A stretch of DNA of 64,000 bases from Bugula neritina (Eukaryota; Bryozoa; Gymnolaemata; Cheilostomatida; Bugulidae): assembly GCA_964035545.1 (NCBI GenBank), contig OZ037768.1, forward strand, positions 6,377,241-6,441,240, in the 5' to 3' direction. The stretch's first letter is position 1; every line of letters starts with the position of its first letter. Both the position numbers and the translations under genes were made by a program. Below, piece after piece: positions 1 to 14,300 of the stretch. A model generated the notes under the pieces. It was not told the DNA's origin. It saw nothing but the letters and a program-made list of their open reading frames with translations, and did no database searches.

Positions 1-289
1 TAGAATAAATGCAAAAAATCACAGATATAATTTTCTTCGACTCTGACTATTGAGCTTCCTTGTTCACATCATATGAAATATATTATGACAATTTTGTTGC
101 CGATGAAGATGCAAAAATGAACTATTTACAAAAATATTCTACAGTTAGGTCAACAAAATGAAATGGAATGATCATATTGCACAAGGTCAGTCTTCATAAC
201 AAACACGTTTCTCCATTTTCTGTCAAAAATGAGCTAAAGTCCTAAAAATCATCATCTACATATAAGAAAAGAGCTTTTAATACTACAAA

Positions 290-3200
290 TTAGTTTATTT
301 GAGTAGGCGGTTCTACAGAATTAGGAGTTGTTTTTTCTTCATCTTGCTGCTCTTCCGGAATCGGCACTGGCCACTGTCCTTTTGATTTCATAATTAGTAT
401 ATAAGTTAACATCAGGCAAGCCTAAAATTTAAATGAAATATAAATAATTTTCGTAACCATGATGTTTGTAAATAGAGTAGTAATATTATTACTCATGGGA
501 ATAGAATTTTTTAGCTGGAGGAAATTTTCAAATTAGTCTAATGAGAATTTTAATGGCTTACATCCTGGAAAACTATTAGATTGTTTGAATAGGAAGTCAT
601 ATTTGTCGGAGCATATTCTAAATGCATTGCTGGCACACTACCCTATTATTCACTACAATTCACACACCCACTTACCAAGAAAATGCTGAGGAAACCACAA
701 ACAGAAGTTGCCCATTCAAACCCAAACTGTCCAGTAAAATAACCGGCAGCAGAAGGACCGACAAATCCTCCCAAGCAGAACCCGGATTGAAACATCCCCG
801 CCATCAGTCCATAAGTTTGTAGATTATCTTCAAACCCACGGCTCCTGTCAACATAACCTTTTAACTCAATGTAACTGAACAACACATTTCCTAATAAGGC
901 AAGCAATGACAAGTTGCCAAAAGTAAGAAATACCCACGACAGTTTCTGCAAACTAATTATATGATTGTCTATTCACCAGAATAATTAAAACTCAAAATCA
1001 GACTAGTGTTAGAATAGCATTAACATAACTGGCACTTTACTCATACTATGTTTAATTATATATTAAAAGGTTATTGCTAATTCCTTTATTGGGCAACCAT
1101 ACTTACTTGGCAAGTCGGATAACCAGAGGGAAAACCGGAATTAAAGCTGCTCCAATAGATATTCCCAATAATATAAGAGCTACTGCAGTCAATGGCAGTC
1201 TGAAATAATCAACTGCAGGTAAATTATAATATAAATTAAACTCACTATCTTAACCTTTGTGGAACACTGCTTTAAGCCAGTTGAAATAGTATATAATCTA
1301 TTATCTAATATTTCTACAATATATTTGCCATCTCACTTTTTCATTTTTCAATAAACTGACATAGTAAAATTTAGTCAAACTTATAGAAAAATAAATACAT
1401 AGTTATAGGAATATGGGACTGCTGTGACTGAAAAGCTTGGAGTTATGACATCATGGCTTTCAGTACAGAGAAAAAGCTGTGACTAGTCTTGAAATGAATG
1501 CACATGTGAACAGCTGGGGACTTCTTATTTTAGATGTATACTTGGTGAGTTGTGCTAATCTTACATAATTATACGATAAGGCAGGAAATTTTGAATCTAT
1601 GCTGCATTATGTTACTTTTATTGTATTTATATAGTAATATATGCATTTATGCAGACGCACAAAAACTTAGGTCTCAAACATCTACTGGCTTTAACAGAAG
1701 TTCTGGTATATATCTGAGCTACATTTGAACTGCAATTAACAGAAAATGAATCTGAAAACATTACTTACGTGGTAGGGATCAGCCAGGATAACCATGGGCT
1801 TGGCCCAAGTAGGAAATATGATATGCCGGTTAGAAATAAGCCAGCAACAGACATAGAGCCTTGGTATCCCTAAAATATAGCAAATTACAAACAATGCCTA
1901 GGTTAAGCATGCTTTGTAACAAAAGTTATAATTTTGACCAGAAAATTATTTAAAGCACTTTTGTGTGTTATTTGAAGGTCAAATCAAGATCGTGTACTGT
2001 GACTGTCCACACTTGTTTCTCAGAACTATTTAATAAAATTATATAAATGTATTGCACATTCCATCGTCTCTATGGTTTACATGCTTGTATAGTCTATGCT
2101 ATGCAGACGTACTGCCATTACATGACTCACCTTGTCACTAACATAGCCTGAGAATGGAGCTGATAGGGCGTACACTGCAGGTAGAATCATAAAGAATAAT
2201 CCTATAGTACCAACTGTCATCCATGGAAACTGCAAAATGTACATCTAATAATTAGAATGGATTACAGAAACTGATTCCATATTAAGTCATGAAGCATTTC
2301 AATCAATACTTGAATGACTCATGCTGGTGATTTGATGAAAATAAAGCAGATAGTCTTTTTGACAAGATAATGAGACATTGCATCACACGAAACAAAAACA
2401 GAATTTCACAGAAAGTATTTAGAATTCTAATTGCAATGTGGTGACGCAACATACTTGTATTTTTTACCAAGTCAACAGTAGGATATGCCTATATATTGTA
2501 AGCAATCAGTTATTTTGGGATAAAAGAAGATTCCATACCTGCATTACATAGTGCATTGGCTAATTATTCCTATTGACTGTACATTAATACTTGTACAATA
2601 TATGGAATCCCTATAATATAAGCAATACATGTGATATCAACTTAGCTGTAACTTTACTAGAGCAAAGTTTAGCCTCACAAAATTTGCTTTAATTTAATAT
2701 TATTTGATTTAAAGATTAAGATGGCTGAGTGATAAGTTACTTGTATTGGACATTGCTGTTTAGTGTATTCATTGGCTATGCATAATTAATGTCTGCTGCA
2801 TGCTATGTCTGTAATAAATGTTCAACAACGGCTAACTAACCGTCTTCTGTATCCAAGGACTAAACGTTGGGTCTAAAAAGCTGAGGTACATGCCGCTGCC
2901 AGCAATGACTAGGTATACGATTATACATCCAGGTATTCTTAGAAGTGAAAAGATATTTCCTGACATCTTGGGCATATCGGCTGCAAGCAGCAATAAAAGT
3001 ATAATAAAATATATAATATAATAGAAGTTTAATAAAATGTTTATCAAAACAACCCCTACCCTGTCATTAAACTCAACTCATTAGGTCATAATCTGAGTGA
3101 TTTAGAGGTAACCACTGCATTTCCATTGCAAATGGATTTGTGGTACTGTGGTTTGCATGAACTTATGGTTGTAGTTTCATTCGATGCAACTGTTTCCAAA

Positions 3201-6200
3201 CATATGTATGAAAAATGCGTAGCATAATTCGAAGCTTGGAAACGGAGTTATTTGCAATAAAGCACATGTTATAAACCTGATTCTATCATAATTTCTATTT
3301 CATTATAATTTGTATGTTTTGTACTTACTAATAGGAGGGAGTATAAAGAAACTTAACAAAGTTGTGGCCCACACGATTCCTCCTATTACTAGAAAGGGGA
3401 GCAGGTAGCCTCCAGCCTACAAAATAACATCAACAATTATTGCAGGCTAAGTTTGTTTATTTAGAATTACATCCAGTAACATTGGTAACTTATTGCTCAA
3501 TTTGTAACATCCATTTTGAGGAACTATGGGTGTATTGGGTTATCATGACTCAGAGCTTCATCTATAAGTATTCACTGTAAGCCTTTCCGTCTCAACATTA
3601 ATAACAGATAAATCTTAGTATATTATATAAAGAGAGAAGCTCTCGACCTGGCAGAGGTAGAAACATCACAGAATACAAGTATCTGTTTGTATATAATACA
3701 CCTGCATCTCAAATATCTACTCTAAAAGGTTGTGGGCCTAGGGGAAGTATATGAAAACCCATGTTAAAAGCATATTAGTCTTTGTAAATGACAATATATA
3801 ACATTATACTGGCTCATTTACATTACTAGTGTTGTTACTATCACAGTCTGAAGTATGTTCTGCCTTGCAGCTTAACTACATGGCATTACCCCAACTGCTT
3901 ATCACTGTTACTAAGTTCACATTGTGCAATCTGATCAACGGGAACAGTTCTATACAAATCAAACGTTAACTCACAAAACTAGAATAGGGTTGCTTAATCA
4001 AGGTAAATATGGGGTCAGTTGCACTCCTTCAACTAATAGGAGTAGATTGATAGGAGCTGAATGAAATACCTAGCTACATCTAGGGATTAGCAGCCGTGGC
4101 AGCAAACAATTACACAACGTAAACATTCACTATAGTGACCTGGTTATAACTTGTGACTGACAATTCAGTTTTAAACATATTATTTTGTTAGATTTCACTC
4201 ATCATTATTTCAAAGAACTACCCAGCGTCTCGAAGTCATACGGCAGAATTGAAGAGTTGAGTTATTTGGAGTTGTCTTTTTACAGAAGCAAACCCCCTCC
4301 CCCCTTGTAGGAATGCATAGTTTTTCATTTGATCAGACATGAACAGGCAGCCATTTGAACAATGGGATCATAGTGTATTATATGTCCTCAACCTAAAGCT
4401 TATATAAGCTCTATCTGCCTGATAATATAATAGATGAATGCAGCCACACAGAAAGAATGTTAGTTTATAATAGCTGTACTCATGAGACCTTGCCTTGGAT
4501 CACATCATGGAAACAAACATATATACACTTTAGGTCACAGAACTGTGTCAACAAACTTTCTCAAGCAGCCTCAGAACACAACACAAACACAACAACTCTA
4601 GCCAACTGCAGAGAGATACTGCTAGTATCACATGTCAAGACAGTTATGAGGGATTCAGTACTCATACACACTTACTGTGTAAAGGGCACCACCTAACGAA
4701 GGTCCCAACACCATTCCAAGTCCACTGAATATCTCCAAAGTACCCTGAAATATTTAATCAGCTAGTGATAAGACACAGACGTGAGATAAACAGCACACCT
4801 TAGCATGCCTAAAATGGATGATGCTAGCGGCTAGCTAATATAAGAATACCTTTTAAGGATATCAAATTTCCCCAGTTCTTTATTCTATTTCTTAAATGCA
4901 TATAATAAACATTACATCATTGTTAAGTTAAACATCAGTAGTTTGAAATGTTGCAATACTGTTGTGATTGTCACAATTTCAGTGCTATCAGTAAAAAAAT
5001 TACGATATTCACCACCAATTTTCAGACTTGCATGATGAAACTCTCTACTCACCAATGCTTGGCCGACATTTTTACGGAATGTAGAAGCCATGATGGCAAA
5101 TGATGCGGTTCCTAACATAGCGCAACCATTAGCCTCTATAGACCTGCTTACAAAGCACATGGCCACATAGATCGGGCCATCAGGGCACTTGTCTAGAAAC
5201 CTGAAAAATAGCAACAGCCAATTTACACAATTATGGTAAAAAGTAGGTAAAACTTCATTTCGTGCTACACAAATGAGTTATACTTACTCTACAGACCACA
5301 TTAAAGGAAAAATTATAGCTAGCTAACATATTCTTTTCCACTATTAGCAATGATATTTGTATCACGTAATAACAGGATAGACTGTAGGTCATAATCTGTG
5401 GCCAGATCCTAATAGAATGCATATGATATGGCAGCCAGGAACTAGCTGTCATATGACATCACAAACTTATACAATAACAATCGATTAAATCCTGTTTATG
5501 CAATAACACACCAGCTCTCTAGCTCCCTAATGACAGCCTGAAATTCTGCATTTATAACATCCAATATAAAAATAAACCATCTTTACAGGCTACTGATCAC
5601 TAGACACTGTCCCAAGTCTTTATTGGCTTTCATTATATTATTATATTAACAGCATACTTGAGTTTATAGCTAATAACAATAGAACAAAGTATCATTGCAT
5701 CAATCAACGCGGACACATTATATTTCTCCTAAAGGCTAAAAAATACTTCTACATTTAAAACACTTACATTCATTGATTTAGAATAGCTGCAATTTAAAAT
5801 CAATTTTGTCTCAATAGTTACAATGGAAAAAATATATGATGATTAAGACTAACCCAAATGCTATGCTGCAGCCACCTAGGATAAAGGAGCCAGACAGAAA
5901 CATATATTTAGCACCAATTTGTTGTATCTAAAACAGAGACATGTATGTGTGTGTTGAAACTTGAAGCAAACATGAATGCAGAAATATCAAATGTTTGACA
6001 GTTTCAAACAAACAGTAGGTTTACAGTTTATTTGCTAAGAAAAAGCATGCTCTCACTGCACCCATGTGTTACTAGGTAGTTTGTGAAGTATTATTCGAAT
6101 TGGTATAGACTTTAATTTAGAATGGAGTTAAACTGTAGAAGTAATATTACAACTGCTACACACAACCTGCTATATGTTTATTGCTACCATCTACTTTTAA

Positions 6201-7841
6201 TGGAATATTAATAGGTGTTCGATCAAAAAACAGTTATGCTAATATGTGTGATATTTGATACCGGCTATGTTGCTGGTAGATTAACTAGTAAGTTGGCATG
6301 ACTATATTATACTAAAATCTAGATATAGATTATCATGTACAAACTGAAGGTATTTTGCCAATAAAAGTCAATCACCTTTACAATAAGTTTTTGAGCTTAC
6401 TATGACAATCTACTAGCTTACTTATGAAATTTGAATATACCGCAACTGTAACTGTGTACTTCTCTGGTTGTAAGGATTATGCTAATCAGAATATAGCAAC
6501 AGAATAGCACTCTCAAAGGTTAAGTTCATTCTACATATAAGCTATAATAGTACGCAAATATCTATTCGATTCATTTCTTCAACTTCTGTTCTACAATCTA
6601 AACTAAGGCTACTAATTTTGATATTTACAATATGGTGGATGTTTACACTCTTATTGTAAACATACTACTACATGATGTCTTATTGCCAACACTAAATATT
6701 GTCCCATATAGAAGGTACTTACAAAATTTCCATAAATTGGAGAGGTTATAAATATAATGAGCTGGAAGACACCGAACACAAGGCCTACTTCGGCACTGCT
6801 TGCACCTTTCTTAGCTGCCTCCGATGGATAGAAAGGAGCCAATATACTAAATGATATCGTCTGAGATATGTTCATAAGTGATAGAGTCACTGCTGTTAGG
6901 ATTTGCTGCCTTGTCCATCCTGTTTTAGTTTCAGTTTCTGCTACATCTGAAATCCGACAATGAGAAAGTAAAGCTTCCATGAAAAATAATAAGCAAGTCA
7001 ATGTTCAGCTTAGCTGAAGCAACTGGGTCTACCTAATAATTTCATATAAAATTCAATTTAGGAAGAAATTGAATTCTTTTTACATTTATGGCACTCAATT
7101 CGGTAGGTGAAGAGTGAAATTTGGCCAAAGTTGAGTTAACATTAATTATTAACTAACAAAAAGAAATATCCAAGTTACAAATACCTAGCTATACAACCCA
7201 ATCTGTTCCAAATTTACTCCGCCTATCAAAAAATAATTGTTGCTGGTTGATTTGTCTCAACAATTTTCTAGTCTAACTAAATACAGGGTGTCCGGCAATA
7301 ATGGCACAGGTAATGATGGCACACATGGAGAAGTAGGTAAAAAGGCACATTTTCAATATTGCGGTTTGGGGTTTATTTTCTGTGCCATTTTTACCTGTGC
7401 CATTTATACCTGAAATCAAACACTGAGCTCAGCTTGCTGTTGCTATAGTCATGGCTTGCACTAGTGCTTTGTTTACTTTAGTGAAAGATTAGAGGAGAGT
7501 GGGCTTATTGAGATATTCATTTCAATAATATATGTTAATCAGCTAGAAAAATCTTCAGCAAGCAATTAGCTCATAAAGCATGTTTGCAGTTGAAAGAAGT
7601 AGGTGCAGTAATGGGAAAAAAATTGAGAAAAGCCAGTGTTCTAGATGAGAAATGTAGCAAAAGAAATTATGTTCTCACGAGAATTTAAAAGTTCTCAAAA
7701 TATATCCACTATGGCAACTAAACGAGTTTAGATTTTAGGTGGTCATAGCTTACCTGTGGAAATATTTTGAATTTGTGCATTAGTCTCTGGGGGCTCTCCA
7801 TTCTCGACTCCATTTAATAATGGAGTTTTCTCTGATGCCAT
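290..7841 (-). CDS. SLC18B1-like: SLC18B1-like MFS transporter, copy 1 (12 exons, 474 aa)
   Basis: This is a 12-TM major-facilitator transporter of the SLC18B1 family, whose mammalian member is a vesicular polyamine transporter; substrate here is inferred only. Exons on the minus strand: 7841-7754, 6946-6723, 5927-5854, 5200-5053, 4744-4676, 3416-3329, 2980-2841, 2229-2131, 1869-1769, 1199-1107, 844-676, 421-290. All introns are GT-AG, phases agree, and the join is 1425 nt with one stop. Family hallmarks seen are APFYPSEAAKKGAS near TM1, IGAKYMFLSG after TM2, RSIEANGCAM, FLDPTFSPW, and FEDNLQTYGL in the C-terminal half. The ATG follows directly on a splice acceptor, so a 5' untranslated exon lies upstream. 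It is a tandem paralogue of the gene at 11308-27495, with identical intron positions. Confidence 0.92.
7285..7412. repeat. Short dispersed repeat with 14-bp inverted repeats
   Basis: A perfect 14-bp inverted repeat (aatggcacaggtaa at 7300-7313 and its complement at 7391-7404) brackets a spacer of 77 bp. The motif set 'gtgtccgg...aatggcacag' recurs at 31210-31310, so this is a dispersed family rather than a unique hairpin. It lies in intron 1 of transporter copy 1. A small non-autonomous element is likely, but no target duplication is clear. Confidence 0.5.
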
Positions 7842-8249
7842 CTGTTACTAGAGATCACGAAAAGATTATAATACTATTATAAGATATAGTATATGATACT
7901 ACTGGTACTAAAGCTATTAAAAGAAAATTAAAGACACTGCAGTCCTCACTTTTTATGCGTATGGCATGAGCAAGTAATTTGTTGGTCTTTATCCAAACTT
8001 GTAAATTATAAGTATATAGTAGAAAAATAGCAGGTCCATCATGCATTTGAATTCGCAATTTTACCTGCAGCTATTTGAAAAGATAGATTTTGTTTGAAAA
8101 AACATTAAAAATAGTCATGCAGTCCTAATCACTGAATACAGAACGAATCGAAGCATATTAGTCAATTCTGTTCTGAGAACAAGTAGAAACTGGAATTAAT
8201 CTTCCATAAACTCAATGATCAGATGTACTGAGTAATCGAATAAGCTTAC

Positions 8250-8345
8250 CGCTCTATCCGTTTGATAAGCTTGACTGCCTACGAGTTGTGAGATTGCTCG
8301 CCCGCTAGTACAGTTGGCTGAACTGCTCAATTGCGCCGATAATCA
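8250..8345 (-). promoter_or_regulatory. Probable 5' untranslated exon / promoter patch of transporter copy 1
   Basis: A locally GC-richer patch in an AT-rich background ends, on the minus strand, in a good splice donor (gagcg|gtaagc, donor at 8249-8244). The first coding exon of the transporter begins exactly at a splice acceptor (gtaacag|ATG, 7842). A leading non-coding exon spliced to the ATG exon is therefore likely. The transcription start is not visible and no TATA box is claimed. Confidence 0.45.
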
Positions 8346-8350
8346 CTGCT

Positions 8351-11307
8351 TATAAAACAAATAAATGCTAATAATTACTATATTGCACCACTGTGAGAAA
8401 AGTGCCCAGCCAATCACTACGAAGTATTCTATCTTCATGATCATCTAGTGGAGGACTAAAAATCCATATATAGCATTATAATTATTATGTAGCAAAGGTT
8501 CTTGTAGAACGTAGAATAACGTAGCCATGTACTGCATGTAGACGGCATGTAGTTGGAGTGTGTACATGTATATACTGCATTATGCTTGTAGTACCTCTGA
8601 AAAGACCCAGTCTATAAACAGAAGGCAATTATTGATACTTATACAATAGATCTATTAGATGTCATTAGCTAACATAAAACAATCTACTTAACCATAAACT
8701 TGTTTTTAGCCACAAGTTGAGTTTCTAGGCACTAATGCTTTTTAAAAGCACATTTGAAAACCGTTGAGTCTCTCACTACTATTTATTAATAAAGTTAATA
8801 TGAGCAAGTTCAAGAGCACTCTTAACTTTATATGATTACACAGTTCTTGTACTATATATAACCTGTATTTAAGATAAAAACAAATCAATATTTTTCCAAC
8901 AGTCTAGGTATATTTTGTATAAAGTTGTTTAGTTTGAAACACAAAGTTAGCTAGATATTTTAAAGGTGACAATTCAATATAATTAGAGTAAATCAATGAG
9001 AACTTAACTATATGCTCGTTTGCTATAAGAAGCTAAAATTTGCTAAGTTCTCCAAACATTATTTTACATGCACATTTCAAAATATGAGGGAGCTGAGGGG
9101 GGTGGGTTAATTGAATAGTTAATTTACATAGTATGCATTAAACAGCATGCTGACTAATTTTATTATGACAAGTTATAAGAACCATCTAGATTCTAGAGCA
9201 TAACACATTCCTTTCATTTATTATATTAAATTTATGTCTTTTGTTAGAATTGTGAGAATGCATGCCTGAACAAGCCATTTTGAAAATGAAAAATAAGATA
9301 CTTTCTTATATAGCCAAACCTCTTAAGAAGTGAATATTATAACCAAAATTCATTTTTCCAATCACGAAAATTCCAACAGAACATTCCCAAAGATCACAGC
9401 TAAAGTTGAAAGGAAATGCTACAGCATCCATTTGCAGTAGTTGGGAACAAGTCTTATATAGATTAGAGTTATAGGGCATCAATTAAGCAAGACATTTACA
9501 TCAATTATATTTATGTGTTGAATAACTTGCATATTCTCACAACTGTCCATCACTTTTAAAAGCCAACTAAGTATATAATAACATTTTATTGTAGAATAAT
9601 TATATCATAGAAGCAGCTTAACATATCATTAAAAATTTGGGCTGTTATAAAAGAGCAAACATCCTTAACTCTATAATATCTTGTCTTACAACCTGCATTG
9701 CCCTTACTTATCAAAGAAGCTTTAAAATCTGCGTTCTATAAAAAATATTTGTAAAAAATACTTTTCATTAAAACTACAACCTGTGCCCTCCCCCCCCCTC
9801 CCCCAAAGTGAAATATAAGTAATACTTGATTGAACTACTGAAATTCCTCTTTTGTAGTTGTAGACGTTGCAGTTGTAACGGTACTTGCCGTAAAGCCTGG
9901 TTGTAGTATAACTTCTAGAACCGCAACTTTATGAGATAAATTAGAAAGCCTTGCTGAAGAAAAAGTATAGCTTTATTTTTTATAATTACTGCTGCTTGAA
10001 AAAAGTTTACTATAAAGTTGCGCTACAGAAATGCTTTAATATTTATAATTTATTTAGATGTGAACAAGTACTGAAATACTGCTGCACTAACGGCTAGAGA
10101 GTTGGTGCTGCAAGGTTCATACCCTAATATTAGGATAGTATTTGTTTATTGCTCAACTTATATATGTTAACATATAATATTTTCCTTCAATTAGAAACTT
10201 TCTTCTATCAAACTTCTAAAATTTTTGAATCAATTATCTGAATTAGTCATTGTGGAAACGTCAATAGTAAGGTTATTACTTGACTATACTCTCACGCCAC
10301 ATAAATTAAATGACATCTTTTCAAAAGCCAAACCAAACTACAACTCTACAATGTAACTATTATGGGAGTTCTACTGTTGTAGCTGACGGCCATAAGAAAA
10401 GTAACAGCAGGGTAGAAGGAGCAGCAGCTTTAATGGGAGATGCATTGTAATAACAAGTCGAGTTAAAGTCGAATTTAAACCTCATGACAACCAAAATTGT
10501 TTTTCCAACAATTAATCGCGGATACTGAAATATAGCCAATGTTATCTTTGAGAAGTATTGCTTCGTATTTAAATTCTTACTTATGTATTCATGTAAATCA
10601 AACAAATGTAAATTTAGAACAATATTTGCTGTACCAGGAAAAGGACACCAATATTATTTGTTACAAATCCAGACTTTATTAGAAAATATCAATCAGGTTA
10701 TTGTTTAAAATCCAATTATGCACTGAAAAATATCATCAACTCATCTTAACTCACCCGAACACTACTTACCAGGCACAAATATCAAGTAGCAATAAGCTTG
10801 AAATACTATAAGTTTCGATACATGAATAGATAATAATTTGAAAATTTGGAGATCAGTAAAAATTTACAATAAAATAGAACACAAGAAGCACCAATCAAAA
10901 AGTGTTTGATTGAAGAGTAAATGTCAACACATTGAATAAAAACCCACTAGCTAGTAGTACAAGACTGGCAGCGTAAAGACTGGCTAACAAGATATAGGAA
11001 TTTGAGAAAGGAGTAACGAAATCATAATATCTTTAATAAAATTTGACAAAGAAAACAGTGAAAGTATAATTATAATCAACACTAGTGATTGACATTACAA
11101 ATTTGAGCAAAAACATAGCATAAAGAGAAGTCAAAAAATAATACAACAAAAAACCTACATTAATCTATACTGAGCAATAGAGTATTACCCCATTATAAAG
11201 TCAGGCTATACTTACAGTAATCACAACTCAACTAAATACAACAAAAGTGACTAAAAACTATAGGATATTCACTACACAATATTATGCGTTGGGATTATGA
11301 GTTGATA
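8351..11307. other. Intergenic spacer between the two transporter copies
   Basis: No convincing coding exon, RNA gene or transposon terminus is visible here. The stretch is AT-rich with a C-rich run near 9785-9806. Short open frames such as 10360-10605 on the minus strand have no splice context or recognisable motif. Confidence 0.6.
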
Positions 11308-14300
11308 CTATGCATTAATAGAACCGTACAGTTTATTATTGGATGAAGTAGCATTGATAGAGGTAGTTTCTTCAGGTGATTCGTCAGGATCTGGAATAGG
11401 CCACTTTCCTTGGGACTTCATAGTTAATACATATATCAGCATGGTGAGGCCCTTCACAAATATAAAGAATAAATTAATATGTACTGCAGTGTTTGACTTC
11501 CAGCATAAGTAGCACCAACCACAGCCTGCAGGTTGTCTATACAGCACATGTTAGAGCATACAGTTGTGAAATAACAAATAACTTAGGCATTGCTGTATTC
11601 AAAAAGCACAGAAATGCACCAAATACACTATATAGATAAATTGGGTGTGAACATTTGTGACCAGTCGCGACAAAACCGGGGATGTGGCGGCGTTTATAAA
11701 GTGTAGTAAATGAAGGTTTAATTTGGAAATACTTAAATTTGAAATTAATTTCCAGTTTTTAGGTTTTGAACTTTTCTAATACAAAAAAATCCAAGGATTT
11801 CAAAAATCATACTTTCGCAAGCATTTGATAATTCCTTCAGCTCCAAAATTGCATTTAAAGTTGGTAACTAAGGCATTCAATTTTTTAAATGACGAAAAAA
11901 TTGCGAAGTTATCAAATAAAGAAAGACGACAATTTTAGTCATTTTCATAGCGTGAGATCTTGCAAATTTATTTTTTGTCAAATGAATTTAGGTTACACCT
12001 CTTTATTTGCATTGTCAGAAGCATCGTATTTGAAATCGCAGGCTAGTTTTAGTTTTTCATCGTGCTCCATCCAAAGTTAGCTTTTAAGTTACTGAGCTGT
12101 TTTGCCCTTTGGTGATAAATGCTAAACTTAATTTTTATCTTTAGCGTTCAAGCTTGAAAATCACAACAATGCAGGTAATTATACTCAAAACCATCCTTTA
12201 CGCTACTAACTTAGAATTGTTGCCAGGATTATTTGTAGTTATCAATTTATTAATATTCATACTATCACTAGGAGTATCAGTATGTCTATTCCTATTCTAT
12301 ACTACTACTACTACTAGTAACTATTTAAATGACTCTCACTATGACTCACAGTTTGAGGTACGGTTACTCATAATGAATATCATTCATGATTTACTGATAC
12401 TGGTATTTGGCAGTAAAACCAAATGTAGCTCATTAATATTAATAGTATAACTATAAGTAATAATTAATAATTATAAATTCACTATTTGAGTCTGACTCTG
12501 ACTCTGAGTTTCGCCTTCGGTCTTAAAACTTAATACTTATACTGATAGTATTATATTTATTGATTTATTCTATAGTTGTTATTTAAATTTACATTGGACT
12601 TATTCTTAGTAACTTTTAGCCTCTGTCTTGGATTTTGTGAATACAGTTACTGATTACTATTACTATTACTATTAGTATTAACATTAGGCCTACTAGTTAA
12701 TACTAGTAGGCCTAATGAAATATTAATGCGAGTTCATGGTGATTCTATAGTTGACTGACTTAGTTCTTCAGTAAGTTACTTTTAGTATTATTTAGTGAGT
12801 AGTAACACTAACTGAATGCATAAATAGTCTAAACTTTTTAATTTCATTATAAAGGATGAGCAAAAGTTTATTCATATTTTAAAGTAATTTATTGAATTTA
12901 AATTGATTTTATAGTAAATGTCTTTAATATATTCAGTTGCATTTAGCTAGCTTTTTTTATTCAATTAAATGCCTGAGTGGTTAATAGTTATCGAAAAACA
13001 TTGCTTCAAAATTGCCAATTGCAGATATGCTAGATATTCAAGTGCATAATGTGTAATTTTACTGATAATACTATGTTAATTGTCACAAAACTGTTGATAG
13101 CAGTGTGACGAGTTCGAAAAGTCTGGTAGTCAGAAGTGTATAGACAAGTAGCATACAGCTTGCTAATCCAGTTGTGAGTAAATAGAGTTGTGAATATAAG
13201 TAGACTTTATTCCTTTAGTAAGATATGCACAGATGAATTAATAAAAATGAACTGATTCGTAAACACAACTGCCTCAGTATTTATAGTAAACAAAACACTC
13301 TAGAACATTCTCAAGCATTCCAGTATAGAAGATTCTAGTAGAAAACATTCTCCACATGCCAATACTATTTATAGAAAATCAAAACAAAACAAAACATTGG
13401 AATTTCCATGGTTATTTCGCAATTATTGCGCAATACCTTGTTTACATTGCTGGGCAGTAGTTAACATGACTAACAGTAACAATGAACAATGACCCATCTC
13501 TTTGATTAGTCTAGAATATTTATGAACATTCCTGTATAATCATTAGGAAAAACCCGGTAAGTCTATTTATAGGTATATGTACACTCAGAATTTGTGACAA
13601 CCCCCCATTCTAAGAGAAATTATCTTAATAATTTCTCCTTACTACTTAAAATTCTGAGTCAATTCGGCTTAGATAATCGGCTCCAACATTGTCCTTTCCT
13701 TTGATTGACTCCACCTTGATTCTGAAGTTCTGTAAATACATAGCCCATCTCATCACTCTGCTGTTCTCAAATTTGGCCTGGTTGATGTACACCAGCGGTT
13801 GGTGATCAGTCTGCAGCACGAACTCCACACCATATAAATATTGTAGATATTTCTTGATCGCCCATATCACAGCTAAGCATTCCTTCTCTATGGCTGAGTA
13901 GTTTCTCTCTCGGTCTAGTAATTTCCTACTTGCGTAGCTCACAGGGAACAGCTTTCCATCCTGAGGCTGCATCAGCACTGCCCCTAGCCCAACATCTGAT
14001 GCATCCGTCCTTAGCACAAACGGTTTGTGTACATCTGGCAATTTTAAAATTGGTGCACTTGTCAGCATTGTTTTTAAGCTGGTATACGCCTTCTCTTGTG
14101 GTTCCTGCCATTTGACTTTCTTTGGTTCTCCCTTCTTTGTTAAATCTGTTAGTGGACTCGCTATGGTTGAATAATGAGGGATATATTCTCTGTAGTAACT
14201 AGTAAGTCCAATGAACGATCTCACTTGCGTCTTATTGGTTGGCCTTGGCGCAGCCCTAATTTTCTCAATGTTGTCATCCATTGGTTTAATTTCACCCCTG

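Noticed and set aside
646-951. 101-codon minus-strand ORF as one continuous exon of the transporter
   Set aside because: Only 844-676 matches the equivalent exon of copy 2 and keeps phase with the preceding exon; the rest is intron on both sides.
12154-12450. 98-codon plus-strand ORF with a hydrophobic centre
   Set aside because: Composed of ACT/AGT repeat sequence in an intron; the apparent membrane segment is compositional.
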